Below, piece by piece: positions 10,794 through 20,323 of a stretch of 64,000 bases of DNA (positions within the stretch are counted from its first letter, which is position 1; each line of letters starts with the position of its first letter). This stretch comes from Didymella arachidicola. Taxonomy: Eukaryota; Ascomycota; Dothideomycetes; Pleosporales; Didymellaceae. The notes below the pieces were generated by a model. That model saw only the letters and a program-made list of their open reading frames with translations, made no database searches and was not told the origin of the DNA. The stretch spans positions 2,728,001 through 2,792,000 of the forward strand of contig CM049985.1 in the NCBI GenBank assembly GCA_016630955.3. Direction: 5' to 3'. The translations under genes were made by a program, and so were the position numbers.

Positions 10794-11427
10794 ATGCTGT
10801 CCTCAAGATTATCAAGGACTGTAAGTAGACACGCGCCTGCATCCGCCCCAGCACTCTCTGACCTCATCACCAGTTCGCGCCGCGCGTGGCCTCTGCTGCC
10901 CGCCGCACCCCCATCAACGCGCGCCCCTTCAGCTCCACATTCGCCCGCTATGAAGAGGAGAAGGTCAAGGGCTCCGTCATCGGTATCGATTTGGGCACAA
11001 CCAACTCGGCCGTCGCCGTCATGGAGGGCAAGGTCCCTCGCATCATCGAAAACTCTGAGGGTACGTGATTCATCCCCCCATCGCCCGCCAGCGACTTCAT
11101 CAGCTAACGCCATCTGCAGGTGGCCGCACAACACCTTCCGTCGTCGGTTTCACAAAGGAGGGCGAGCGCCTCGTCGGTATCGCCGCCAAGCGCCAGGCCG
11201 TCGTCAACCCCGAGAACACTCTCTTCGCCACTAAGCGTCTCATCGGTCGCAAGTTCACCGACGCCGAGGTCCAGAAGGACATTCAGCAGGTGCCCTACAA
11301 GATCGTCCAGCACACCAACGGTGATGCCTGGCTCGAGGCCCAGGGTCAGAAGTACTCGCCCTCCCAGGTTGGTGGCTTCGTCCTCGGCAAGATGAAGGAG
11401 ACTGCCGAGTCCTACATGGGCAAGAAC

Positions 11428-11471
<44 letters not shown>

Positions 11472-12921
11472 CCAGCGTCAGGCCACCAAGGATGCCGGTC
11501 AGATCGCTGGTCTCAACGTCCTCCGTGTCGTCAACGAGCCCACCGCTGCCGCCCTTGCCTACGGTCTGGACAAGGCCACCGACAACGTCGTCGCTGTCTA
11601 CGATCTCGGTGGTGGTACATTCGATATCTCCATCCTCGAGATCCAGAACGGTGTCTTCGAGGTCAAGTCTACCAACGGTGACACTCACCTCGGTGGTGAG
11701 GACTTCGACATCACCCTCGTCCGCCACCTTGTCCAGCAGTTCAAGAAGGAGCAGAACATCGACCTCAACAACGACCGCATGGCCATTCAGCGTATCCGTG
11801 AGGCCGCTGAGAAGGCCAAGATTGAACTGTCTTCCTCATCGCAGACCGACATCAACCTGCCCTTCATCACTGCTGACGCATCTGGCCCCAAGCACATCAA
11901 CCAGAAGCTCACCCGTGCTCAGCTCGAGAAGATGATGGACCCCCTCATCTCCAAGACCATTGAGCCCGTCCGCAAGGCTCTCAAGGACGCCAACTTGACC
12001 GCCAAGGAGATCTCTGAGGTCATCCTTGTTGGTGGTATGACCCGTATGCCCAAGGTCACCGAGTCCGTCAAGAGCATCTTCGGCCGCGACCCCGCCAAGT
12101 CTGTCAACCCTGACGAGGCTGTCGCTATCGGTGCTGCTATCCAGGGTGCCGTCCTTGCCGGTGAGGTCACTGACCTTCTCCTCCTCGACGTCACTCCCCT
12201 CTCTCTTGGTATCGAGACCCTCGGCGGTGTCTTCACCCGTCTGATCAACCGCAACACCACCATTCCCACCAAGAAGTCTCAGGTCTTCTCCACTGCCGCT
12301 GACTTCCAGTCGGCTGTCGAGATCAAGGTCTACCAGGGTGAGCGTGAGCTCGTCCGTGACAACAAGCTTCTGGGCAACTTCCAGCTTGTCGGTATCCCTC
12401 CTGCTCACCGTGGTGTTCCCCAGATCGAGGTCACCTTTGACATCGACGCTGACTCCATTGTCCACGTTCACGCCAAGGACAAGTCCACCAACAAGGACCA
12501 GTCCATCACCATCGCCTCCGGCTCCGGTCTTTCCGACTCTGAGATCGAGTCCATGGTGCAGGACTCTGAGCGCTACGCCGAGCAAGACAAGGAGCGCAAG
12601 AACGCCATTGAGGCCGCCAACCGCGCTGACTCCGTTGTCAACGACACCGAGAAGGCCCTCAAGGAGTTTGAGGACCGCCTCGACAAGGCTGAGGCCGAGA
12701 AGATCAAGGAGAAGATCACCGCTATGCGCGAGTTCATTGCCCAGTCCCAGTCTGGTGAGGGCACCGCCACCGCCGCTGAGATCAAGGAGAAGACCGACGA
12801 GCTCCAGAACGCTTCTCTGAGCCTCTTCGACCAGATGCACAAGGCCCGCAACGAGAGCCAGAACCAGGGCGAGCAGCAGCAGCAGCAGCAGCCCGAGGGT
12901 GAGGGCGAGAAGAAGCAGTAG
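10794..12921 (+). CDS. SSC1: Mitochondrial Hsp70 chaperone
   Basis: ATP-driven chaperone of the mitochondrial matrix; motor of TIM23 import and of protein folding. Three exons: 10794-10820 (only 9 codons), 10874-11060 and 11120-12921; introns of 53 and 59 nt. The product is 671 residues, the normal size. The first about 35 residues are a basic, Ser/Ala-rich presequence (MLSSRLSRT, then FAPRVASAARR). The ATPase domain opens with VIGIDLGTTNSAVAV and holds VYDLGGGTFDISILE, GGEDFDITL and ILVGGMTRMPKV. The substrate domain begins after LLLLDVTPLSLGIETLGG. The C-terminus is a helical lid ending in a Gln run (EQQQQQQ) and GEGEKKQ in place of the EEVD of cytosolic Hsp70, which fits the mitochondrial class. 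Codon use is strongly C/G-ending at third positions, as in highly expressed fungal genes. A possible heat-shock element sits upstream. Confidence 0.97.
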
Positions 12922-13444
12922 ATGCTTTGATCACTAGCTCCTCATTTCGTCCTTCTACATTTATGCGGCAAAAGCAGGCGTCTTGCATCCGGTCACGGTC
13001 GGTCTGGGTTGGGTCTCTCTAGACTTGTACATTTCCCTCATGTGTTTGAACATCTTGTACCTATACCTCTTTGGTTTCTCTTCTCTCAGCGTTTGTTTTA
13101 CTACCTTGTACTACCCTTTATTCGACACTTGGGTCATGTCCTGTAACGAGATCCATATCATGGGTGGGAAAAGCCACTGTGGGCGCTGTAATAGCAGAGA
13201 TGATTGTACAACATAGCATAGAGTCGCGAGGGTATCTCCGCTCTAGCAATCCAGTTTGAACCATAAGAGAGCTTGCAATTGCATGTGCGTTGTGACTTGT
13301 TGGAACGATTTGTTATGCTACCATCCGTACTGCGAAGCCTCGGCGCATCGATATGTTCATGGATCATACGTCACCACATGACTTCATGCTCCGCGCTTCC
13401 CTACATCTGAGAAATGTTGATTACATATCACACTGAATCCATTA
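12922..13444. other. Intergenic region
   Basis: 3' region of SSC1 followed by the promoter of the alcohol dehydrogenase gene. Nothing else recognised. Confidence 0.6.
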
Positions 13445-14794
13445 ATGCGACTCACATTCGTGAAGCTATTAGTGTCCAGACAAGTCCGAGCCGTAGCAAG
13501 TTCCTCGCATCTTCTCGCGCGTGGATCCGGCAATTGCAGGAGATCATTGTCTAATATACGCCGCTCTACACCGAGTATAAGGCCACAAGTCTTCAACAGC
13601 TTCGACGCCCTTCAGATACGATCCGCTTCAACGAAATCCAAATCGAAGCTCAAGATGACAGACGCAACCAACAATCCTCTCTCCGGCCTGTGGATGCCGA
13701 CCCAGCTCCAGCGCCTGCATTACGGCAGCGGCTCAGTCTCCAAGCACCTACTTGACTGCCTGCCGAATGAGAAAAGCAAAGTCTTCGTCATCACCGGTAA
13801 TTCGCTTGCCACTAAGACTCCCCTGATAAAAGATGTCGAGAAGCTTCTGGGTTCCAAGCACGCCGGCACCTTCTCCAAGATCGGGGAGCACGCGCCTGTA
13901 GCCCAACTCGACGAAGCAACCAAAATCGTCGAAAACGACAGCTCCGTAGACACCGTCATCAGCATCGGCGGCGGCTCCCCCATCGACAGCGCAAAAGCCA
14001 TCAGCTACCGTCTGCATTCTACAAGCGGGAAATGGCTGCACCACATCGCCATCCCCACCACCCTCAGCGCCTCAGAATGCACCCTTGTAGCCGGCTATAC
14101 CGAATCCAACGGCGTCAAAACCGGCGTTCGAGCCCCCGAACTCGTCCCCCACGTCGTCCTCTACGACGCCAGCTTCGCCCTGCACACCCCCGCGCGCCTC
14201 TGGACCAGCACAGGCCTCCGCGCAATGGACCACGCAATCGAACTCCTGTACCACCCCACCGCGTCCGAGATGCCCGCGCGCTGGCTGTGCCTGCAGTCCG
14301 CAGGATCTCTATTCCAGCACCTACCGCTGTACAAGCAGAACCCACAGGACGAAGACACCATCACCAAGCTCCAACTCGCCGCCTTCGCGTCCCTCGGTTT
14401 CCTCGGCTACAACATTAAAGGCAGCCTGGGCCTGAGCCACGCTCTGGGCTACGCGCTCGGGTCTCCCTACAGTATCCCGCACGGCATCACGAGCTGTCTC
14501 ACACTCGGACACGTGGTTAAGCTCAAGGCTCAGGATCCCGAGACCGCGGGCCAGATTGCACGGTTGCTGCCGTTTATCAACGAGACTGCGTCTGGGGACG
14601 CGAAGAGGGATGCTGAGAGAGTGGGCGAGAGGTTGTTGGCGCTCGTGAAGGATTTGGGGCTCGATGCCGATTTGAGGAATTACAAGGTGGATAGGAGTCA
14701 GATTCCGGTTATTACGCAGAGGGCTACGGGTGGGCTGGAGAGCGGGCCTGTGTATGATGCTGTGGAGGGGCTGGTCAAGGGGTTGTTTCCGTGA
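13445..14794 (+). CDS. Iron-type alcohol dehydrogenase / maleylacetate-reductase-like enzyme
   Basis: Single exon, 449 residues from the first ATG. NAD(P)-dependent Fe-ADH fold: nucleotide-binding GGGSPIDSAKAI (about 178-189), then the metal site with Asp and His in AMDHAIELLYH, His in GLSHALGYALG and His in SIPHGITSCL. Those residues mark an active class III enzyme. The first 70 residues are basic, Ser-rich and non-conserved, ending LKMTDATNNPLSG; a second ATG at 13655 starts exactly at the conserved domain. The long form may carry a mitochondrial presequence and the short form may be cytosolic. Substrate cannot be fixed from sequence: maleylacetate reductases and short-chain alcohol dehydrogenases share this fold, and the ...ALNFLGYNIKG-like stretch (FASLGFLGYNIKG) leans toward the maleylacetate side. 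No aromatic-degradation genes are adjacent. Confidence 0.88.
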   Translation: MRLTFVKLLVSRQVRAVASSSHLLARGSGNCRRSLSNIRRSTPSIRPQVFNSFDALQIRSASTKSKSKLKMTDATNNPLSGLWMPTQLQRLHYGSGSVSKHLLDCLPNEKSKVFVITGNSLATKTPLIKDVEKLLGSKHAGTFSKIGEHAPVAQLDEATKIVENDSSVDTVISIGGGSPIDSAKAISYRLHSTSGKWLHHIAIPTTLSASECTLVAGYTESNGVKTGVRAPELVPHVVLYDASFALHTPARLWTSTGLRAMDHAIELLYHPTASEMPARWLCLQSAGSLFQHLPLYKQNPQDEDTITKLQLAAFASLGFLGYNIKGSLGLSHALGYALGSPYSIPHGITSCLTLGHVVKLKAQDPETAGQIARLLPFINETASGDAKRDAERVGERLLALVKDLGLDADLRNYKVDRSQIPVITQRATGGLESGPVYDAVEGLVKGLFP

Positions 14795-14880
14795 CGTAGG
14801 TGTGAGGCTAGGCTGTAGGGAGTTTGCACTTGTGGGTGCTCGAGAGATCGCAGTGTCGGCTTGATGAGATACCCTGGGGT

Positions 14881-14954
14881 TGTTGAAGATAAATATCTCC
14901 CGATACTCTGCAATCCTTGATTAGTCGGCTAGTCACATTTTTGCATGTTCAACA
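14881..14954 (-). mobile_element. Tiny TG...CA element, copy B, with 5-bp target duplication
   Basis: Reverse-orientation copy of the unit at 1842-1915; same length (74 bp), same TGTTGAA/TTCAACA ends, about six substitutions, mostly transitions. It is flanked by GGGGT on both sides (14876-14880 and 14955-14959), a perfect 5-bp target duplication different from that of copy A. It sits 86 bp beyond the alcohol dehydrogenase stop codon, so it may lie in that gene's 3' UTR. Confidence 0.82.
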
Positions 14955-15155
14955 GGGGTATGGCTTGTATGGCGGTGTGGGATTGGGTACGGCTCACGCA
15001 ACGCACAGAAAATGGAACTGAATAGCTCAACGATTGTAGCCAGCAGAAGACCTGTCCGCACGAACAATGAGTGCAGCGAAGCGAATCATCTCCCCTTCTC
15101 CTCTCCCTGACCTCCTATACAACCAACCCTCCTTCCCAAACAACCTCTCAACCAT

Positions 15156-15170
15156 CCCCCCCCCCCCCCC
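15156..15170. repeat. Homopolymer of 15 C
   Basis: Uninterrupted C run in intergenic DNA; length may be uncertain in sequencing. Confidence 0.9.
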
Positions 15171-15756
15171 AAATCTACCTCAAGTATAAACTCATAGAAC
15201 CAGCCATCATCACCCCCTCCGTCCTCAACCCCCTCAAACACTCCCGTCAGTACGATGCAAAACGCGAAAAACAACTCAGCGTAGAAACAGCCTAGGACGG
15301 TCCACACCAGCGCAGCAGAACCGCACATGTCCAGACTGCTATAGGGGATAGCAGAGCGTGCTGGGGGAGCGAAGACTTCGGATTCGATCTTCTCTTGGGC
15401 ATGATTACCTAGGGGAAGCTGCGTGGAGGTTGAGAGGGGCTGGAAGGATCTTGGAAGGGGATGAAGAGGATGAAGTGAGTGGTAGGATAGGGGAGAGGAT
15501 GCAGGGTAACACAGAGAGAGTGTGTGTTGTGGGGGTTCTTGTTAAGCCTAGAGGGGGGTTTGTGATGTTCGTTGCGAGACGATGTGGAGATGCGGTGAGG
15601 AGGGTGATGCAGTGCTGTGTTGATAGTTCCGAGCCTACGAACAGGCGGTTCTGGCGGAATATTAGCAACGGTGTCGATGGAGAGATCGCGGCCGCTGGTT
15701 TACTTCTCGACATTACAACACTAGGTATCGTCGGGAACGCCGCTCCATCACATCCT

Positions 15757-15821
15757 TGTTGAAACTGCAAAAAGTGACTAATCAAGAATTGCAGCGTTTT
15801 GAGAGATTTTTATCTTCAACA
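15757..15821 (+). mobile_element. Tiny TG...CA element, copy C (internally deleted)
   Basis: 65-bp copy with intact TGTTGAA and TTCAACA ends. Compared with copies A and B it lacks about nine bases, most of them the AGCCGACT block after GTGAC. Flanks are ATCCT (15752-15756) and ATCCC (15822-15826), a 5-bp target duplication with one mismatch. It is the most diverged copy and probably the oldest. Confidence 0.75.
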
Positions 15822-16977
15822 ATCCCCTTACCCTACCCACAAACCCTCAAAGCCTAACAGTCTGACTACGCAGGTGTCCAAGGAGCATGTCAGTTCCGGC
15901 TGGTACGGGTATATCCTTTAGTTGCAAATCTTTCCATCGCGTCCCACACCCTAAACAGCTCCCAGGATTCATATATCAAGGTAAGAACTGCGTCTAGGCA
16001 GGTCAACCTTAGCCACCTCCTTGGAGTCTATCTCCGGTTCTCCTCCACTGGCCTCGCCCGCGCCGGCTTTATGGATACTTCCACGGCCTGACCTGTGTTG
16101 TTTTGTTTTGTACCGGTTTGCTGGATAAAATCGCACTGGTGCTGCCTAGCATGGGGGTGACTTCGATAGTATGGAAGTCATGATGGTGTAAGAGAATTGT
16201 AGACCTTGGTTGATGTTGATGTTGTGGTTCGTGATTTTGGTGGTGTGGTGGGCAGCTTGAGTTCTGTGATTTGTAGTGTTCCTCTTGTATACTTGACAAA
16301 AGCCCTCCGGACGTCGCTCACCAGGTCTTGCTGGGCTGCATGGAGCCTGTCTATCTGATATGGTTCTTTGGCAGTCAAAACTGCGTTTTCAACAGCGGAA
16401 GACTGCATGGAGATGGCGGCATTTGCTCCAGCTTGATAGTCTGGATTTAATCGACCTATGGGCTGGGGGGTAGGACCGCTTAGCCTGGTATGCGCTAACT
16501 TTTCCTCGTTGACGACAGGAGAACTGTGAGCGGTATTCTTGCTGATGATGAGAGCGCCAAGCTGACGTACGCGCTTGATGAACTGATCTTATGGGCTGGT
16601 CTATGATGTAGTAAGCCCACTGCTGCGTTCTTTTTCAACAAGAACGTCGAAATGCGCACCCCAAGACAGCAGGATGCGAAAATGGGGGTGTTCCTTGTTT
16701 GAGACCTACTACAACTCGGCCTGACTTCTAAGTTTGCACGTCTCGTCTTGAACCTCTGACTAGTCCATGATAAAGAGGTTGATACGATAGCTCTAGCTCT
16801 GTGCTGCTCCTCTAATCTTTTGGCTCTAATAGGACTACTTTGTAAGAGTTTTTGTGATACATAGTGCGATACAGTTCAACGCAACGTTCGCGTAAATGGT
16901 CAGACGTCGTGTTAGGAATGTTGAGGATCTCTGCAAAATCCAGGAAGGCGCAAGATCTGTTACTAGCGATGCGCTTT

Positions 16978-17013
16978 ATCTATCATATGCAAAAATTAGG
17001 GAATTGCTTAGCG
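16978..17013 (+). repeat. Left arm of inverted repeat around the transposon
   Basis: Reads ATCTATCATATGCAAAAA... to GCTTAGCG. It matches the reverse complement of 19332-19366 at 33 of 36 positions; the differences are two C/T transitions and one missing A. Weaker similarity continues outward (GYGCAAGA...TTACTA). It lies 400 bp outside the left end of the Fot1-like element. Confidence 0.75.
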
Positions 17014-17412
17014 TCCCCTTTAAGTCTTGCGCAGCTACCCTCCTATACAAAAAAGTAAGAGTGTATAGACAAAGGTAAGAAAAGCTATTTGCATAATAAA
17101 CCCCTCCCCCTTCTCTCTACTCCCTCCCTATGTATAGATATTCTTACTCCTACTATAAAGAAAAATGCTCAAATATAGTAAAGCAAGAAATATTTAATTC
17201 TCTTTCTTGTTCCCTTAAAGACATATAAAGTAATATAAGGAGACTGCTTTTCCGCTATAAATTTAGTAACTTTAGGGATTAAATATGCTCCTACGCCTTG
17301 ATCTACATATAAAATAGTCTACAAAGTAGATAATAAGCATTTATTTACCTTTATTATCCTCTACATATAAGGGTACTAGATAATAGTATATATGTGTTGC
17401 GGGGGAGTTAAC

Positions 17413-17481
17413 AACGTAGATGTACAGCGAGCGGGCCAGCACAGCGAGCGGGCCACTTTTGCCAAGACCACACCAAAACTC
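17413..17481 (+). repeat. Left terminal inverted repeat of the Fot1-like element
   Basis: Perfect match to the reverse complement of 19212-19280. It contains the 15-mer ACAGCGAGCGGGCCA twice, 17 bp apart (from 17424 and 17441), a likely double transposase-binding site. Confidence 0.95.
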
Positions 17482-17542
17482 ACCCTATTATGGCCTAAAA
17501 CACTACACTTTGGCCCTGTATAGGGTGAAACAAGCTGTAATA

Positions 17543-19198
17543 TTACTCAGAGACCTCTTCTACAGCATTCTTGCACGTTCGCGCGTTGTGCCCACTCTCT
17601 CCGCACCGTCCACAGCGTCGTTGGGATGGTTCACCTCCTTCAGCGCGCACCTGCTTCTTTGCCTTCTTACCATCACCACGCGCGCCAAACTCCTGTAGAG
17701 CAGTCAACCGCTGGCCTTCTTCAACTGCAAGGCTTCCCTCAGCTTGAATACGCTTTCTTTTGTGCGATTTACGTCGCGTGGCGGCTTTATTGGCTGCTCG
17801 AAGCTTAGCGTTCTCTTGTTGTGCTAAAACCAGCTTGTGCGCAATAATTGCTGCCCCCTTTGCGTAGTGCTCAAGTGCGCTTAGCACAGAGTTTGGTGAG
17901 CTGCCCTGCTGCTGCTTATACTTCTCTCGAATTAAAGTTGATTGCGACCCAAATTCTAGGGTATTACTTGGAGTTTGCGACTGCCAGGGCTCGTTGTTTG
18001 TAGGGAGTGGTGGTGATGGAGTGCGCAGCTTCACATCAAGGGTTGATATGACCCGTTCTGGGTCAAAAGGGACCAGTCCTGCGCCTCGGAACCCTCCCTG
18101 GATGTTGCTAGGGGTAATGGCTTTCTTGTGAGCTGCTTTAAAACATGGCAGGAACTCCTGCTTTGTGATGTGGTTGATCCGGTTGCGCATGAGCTCATTG
18201 ACCTCATCCCCATACGCCTTCTTCAGAGGGCCAAAACAACCCACGTCAAGTGGCTGCAGGAGGTGCGACGAGTGCGCAGGCATGCATAGGGTCATAATCT
18301 TGTGATCCTTGCAGTATTGCTTGAATTCTGCAGAGTTGTGGCTCCCATGACCGTCAATAATCAGCATGCGGGAGGTACCAAGAGTGCGCGCCTTTGTATG
18401 CCTGTCAAAGTGCTTCAACCAGTCAAAACCAAGCTCGTTGGTAGTCCAGCCGTTCTCAGAGATAGCAATAGTCCAATCTTGGGGCAGGTTGTCGTCCTTG
18501 TACCAGCTGGACTGGTGTTGGCGGGCTTTGAAGATAATGTAGGGCGGAATGGCCCATCCTGTGGCATTGATGCCCTCAATGACTGTTACCCACTCCCGGT
18601 TGCCTGGCTGGACCTGCTTTGCTCGTCCTGACTTCTCTGCATCTGTAACAACGACTCCAGTGGATATCTGGCCCATCATGAAGCCTGTCTCGTCGAAGTT
18701 GTACGTGTCATTGTCCAGGATACCATACTTGGCTTTGATATTGGCTACTAGGCCAAACCAGCCCTGGATTACCTCGGGATCCTCGCAGAGGGCTCGCTTG
18801 TAGTCGTACTTGCGATTGAAGACTGTTTTAAGCTCCTCCTGGCGCGAAACAAACCTGCTGGCCCACCTTGGGCCAACAGGGGCCAAACCGCGCTCTTTTC
18901 GCAGAGAATTGGCCATATCAGCTACAACTGTAAGCCGAGGGGACTCTCCTCGCGTGACTAGTTCAATCATGCGCATAACAATCACCTGCTCCTCAGCGCT
19001 GGTTAGATTCTGTGAGTTGGCCATAGTATCAACGCGTGAAGGTCGTCCGGCGCGTCGATGGTGTAGCGTAGTTCGAGAGACTCTGTAGATAGCTGCAGCG
19101 CGTCACACTAAGAGTTTTGCATCTTGTTTAAGAGCTTGAAGCGCAAGCTAGATCTGACGCTCTTTTGACGCGTTAAACTGTGGTTGTTGGGGAGGCAT
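17543..19198 (-). pseudogene. Fot1/pogo transposase with two N-terminal stop codons
   Basis: The open part (19024-17543, 493 residues) has the DDE_1 domain with all three acidic residues: D in YNFDETGFMMG, D in LIIDGHGSHNS and D in LLQPLDVGCFGPLKKAY. It also has the CENP-B-type helix-turn-helix (RGLAPVGPRWASRFVSRQ) and a C-terminal CCHC zinc knuckle (CGRCGESGHNARTC). Upstream, the same frame continues without a gap to an ATG at 19198 and encodes the first helix-turn-helix typical of the family (LALQALKQDAKL, RAAAIYRVSRTTL, RRAGRPSRVDT), but it is cut by TAG at 19150-19148 and TGA at 19105-19103. In family terms these sit where Gln (CAG) and Arg (CGA) are expected, so both are C-to-T changes, as made by RIP or cytosine deamination. 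Full length would be 551 codons, normal for Fot1-like enzymes. Confidence 0.88.
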
Positions 19199-19211
19199 TA
19201 GTGTAGGAAAG

Positions 19212-19280
19212 GAGTTTTGGTGTGGTCTTGGCAAAAGTGGCCCGCTCGCTGTGCTGGCCCGCTCGCTGTACATCTACGTT
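19212..19280 (-). repeat. Right terminal inverted repeat of the Fot1-like element
   Basis: Perfect inverted match to 17413-17481, with the same internal 15-bp direct duplication. Confidence 0.95.
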
Positions 19281-20323
19281 AATAGCTATAAATGTAAGCA
19301 TGTTAAGGTAGGTAGAAAACGCAAAAAGGTGCGCTAAGCAATCCCTGATTTTTGCATATAATAGATGTTGAGTTCTCTATAGTAAGCTCTTGCACAGTTG
19401 TTTGCTTTCGTGAAACTCCACGAGGGATTTGTCCTTGTTAAATAGTGCGACCGGCCTTATAATCTTTGTCAGAGCTGGCAACGTAAGAGATCCCGCTAAT
19501 TGTGAGGGGTGTCGGCGTGTCGAGCAGTTAGTGGCCAGCGAGCGGGGTGCTGTGAGAGGGTGCGATTAGTTGTTCGCCGTCGACACGAATCTTGAGACTG
19601 TCTACAGTTGCTGAAAGATGGCGTTAAATTGCCGCGAGCAAGTCAACGAAGCGAGCCGTTTCGAGCAACAAAATTGAGACAGGCACATCGTCCGCGCCCG
19701 CCAGCTGGAGGCGGAGCATTCTTATGATGTCGTATCGATGGGATCCGGCGCGCAATTAGCTGCAGTTGTTGCAAGTGATTTGATGGTGTTAAGGGAGGTA
19801 AAGAGCGAGGGTAATTGAGCAAGCGGGCATATGAGACAATCCCAGGGCTCAAGATGTACCGAATGGCTAAGTAGCATCTGTCTGTAAATTTAAAATTGCA
19901 ACCGTAACGACTACGCGCCTATCTTGTTTTTCACTGCTCTGGAGTGAATGCCAAATGCGTCCCACTTCTACGTTGTTTTACAGGCACTTTCTAAGAACAA
20001 GGGAGATACTCGAGTGCCGTCTGCAGATAGTATGCGACCTGATAAGTCTTTTGATGGCTACATCGCCTTGAGTTGTACCTCCTCGAACAGTGAGAGTGCC
20101 AAAAGACATTGTCACCAAGGTTTTACATGGAAAATTTGAGGCCCAACTTTTCGAAGGTCGATAGTTTGGTACAACCATCTTTTCGTCGCTGTCTATCAGC
20201 AGCCTCCCGGCAACGATTACACGTGGATGAGAAAATTCTGCATGGATAGGAGCATCGAAGCGAACGCCAACATTTCTGATGATTGCCATACTTGCGACCT
20301 GTTCACACGGTCAACTCGCAACT
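19281..20323. other. Intergenic region right of the transposon
   Basis: Carries the right arm of the outer inverted repeat (19332-19366) and otherwise unremarkable sequence. A short match to the transposon end (CAGCGAGCGGG near 19540) is noted but too short to call. It ends with the promoter of the secreted-protein gene. Confidence 0.6.
19332..19366 (-). repeat. Right arm of inverted repeat around the transposon
   Basis: Inverted partner of 16978-17013. The two arms bracket the Fot1-like element and its flanks, as expected if the element had landed inside an older inverted-repeat unit. Confidence 0.75.

Larger units (their letters stand above)
14795..17412. other. Repeat-bearing, gene-poor region (2.6 kb)
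   Basis: Contains two TG...CA elements (14881-14954 and 15757-15821), a 15-C tract (15156-15170) and, from about 16.8 kb on, visibly TA-rich decayed sequence carrying one arm of an inverted repeat (16978-17013). Overlapping frames of 126 and 134 codons on opposite strands around 15.4-15.8 kb have no family support. No gene is called. Confidence 0.6.
17413..19280 (-). mobile_element. Fot1/pogo-type DNA transposon, complete ends, broken transposase
   Basis: A 1.87-kb Tc1/mariner-superfamily element of the fungal pogo (Fot1) group. The ends are inverted and perfectly identical over 68-69 bp (17413-17481 and 19212-19280), starting ACGTAGATGTACAGCG. The right end is followed by TA (19280-19281), the expected target dinucleotide; the left has CA (17412-17413), one change away. 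Inside lies a single transposase frame on the minus strand, interrupted by two stops near its N-terminus. It is inserted in TA-rich decayed DNA bracketed by an older inverted repeat. Identical ends argue for recent movement, so the copy was probably moved by transposase made elsewhere. Confidence 0.93.

Noticed and set aside
11836..12840. 334-codon minus-strand frame, and another of 207 codons at 11104-11727
   Set aside because: Antisense shadows of SSC1 caused by its strong third-position C/G bias; Leu/Val/Gly/Asp-rich without any domain.
15358..15785. Overlapping frames of 134 (plus) and 126 (minus) codons
   Set aside because: Neither shows a family, splice signals or signal peptide; one runs into a TG...CA element.
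14881..15821. Copies B and C as the two LTRs of one retroelement
   Set aside because: They are in opposite orientation and each has its own different 5-bp duplication, so they are separate insertions.
19530..19560. CAGCGAGCGGG string resembling the Fot1-like element ends
   Set aside because: Only about 11 bases match, with no partner copy at the other side; too short to call a second element.
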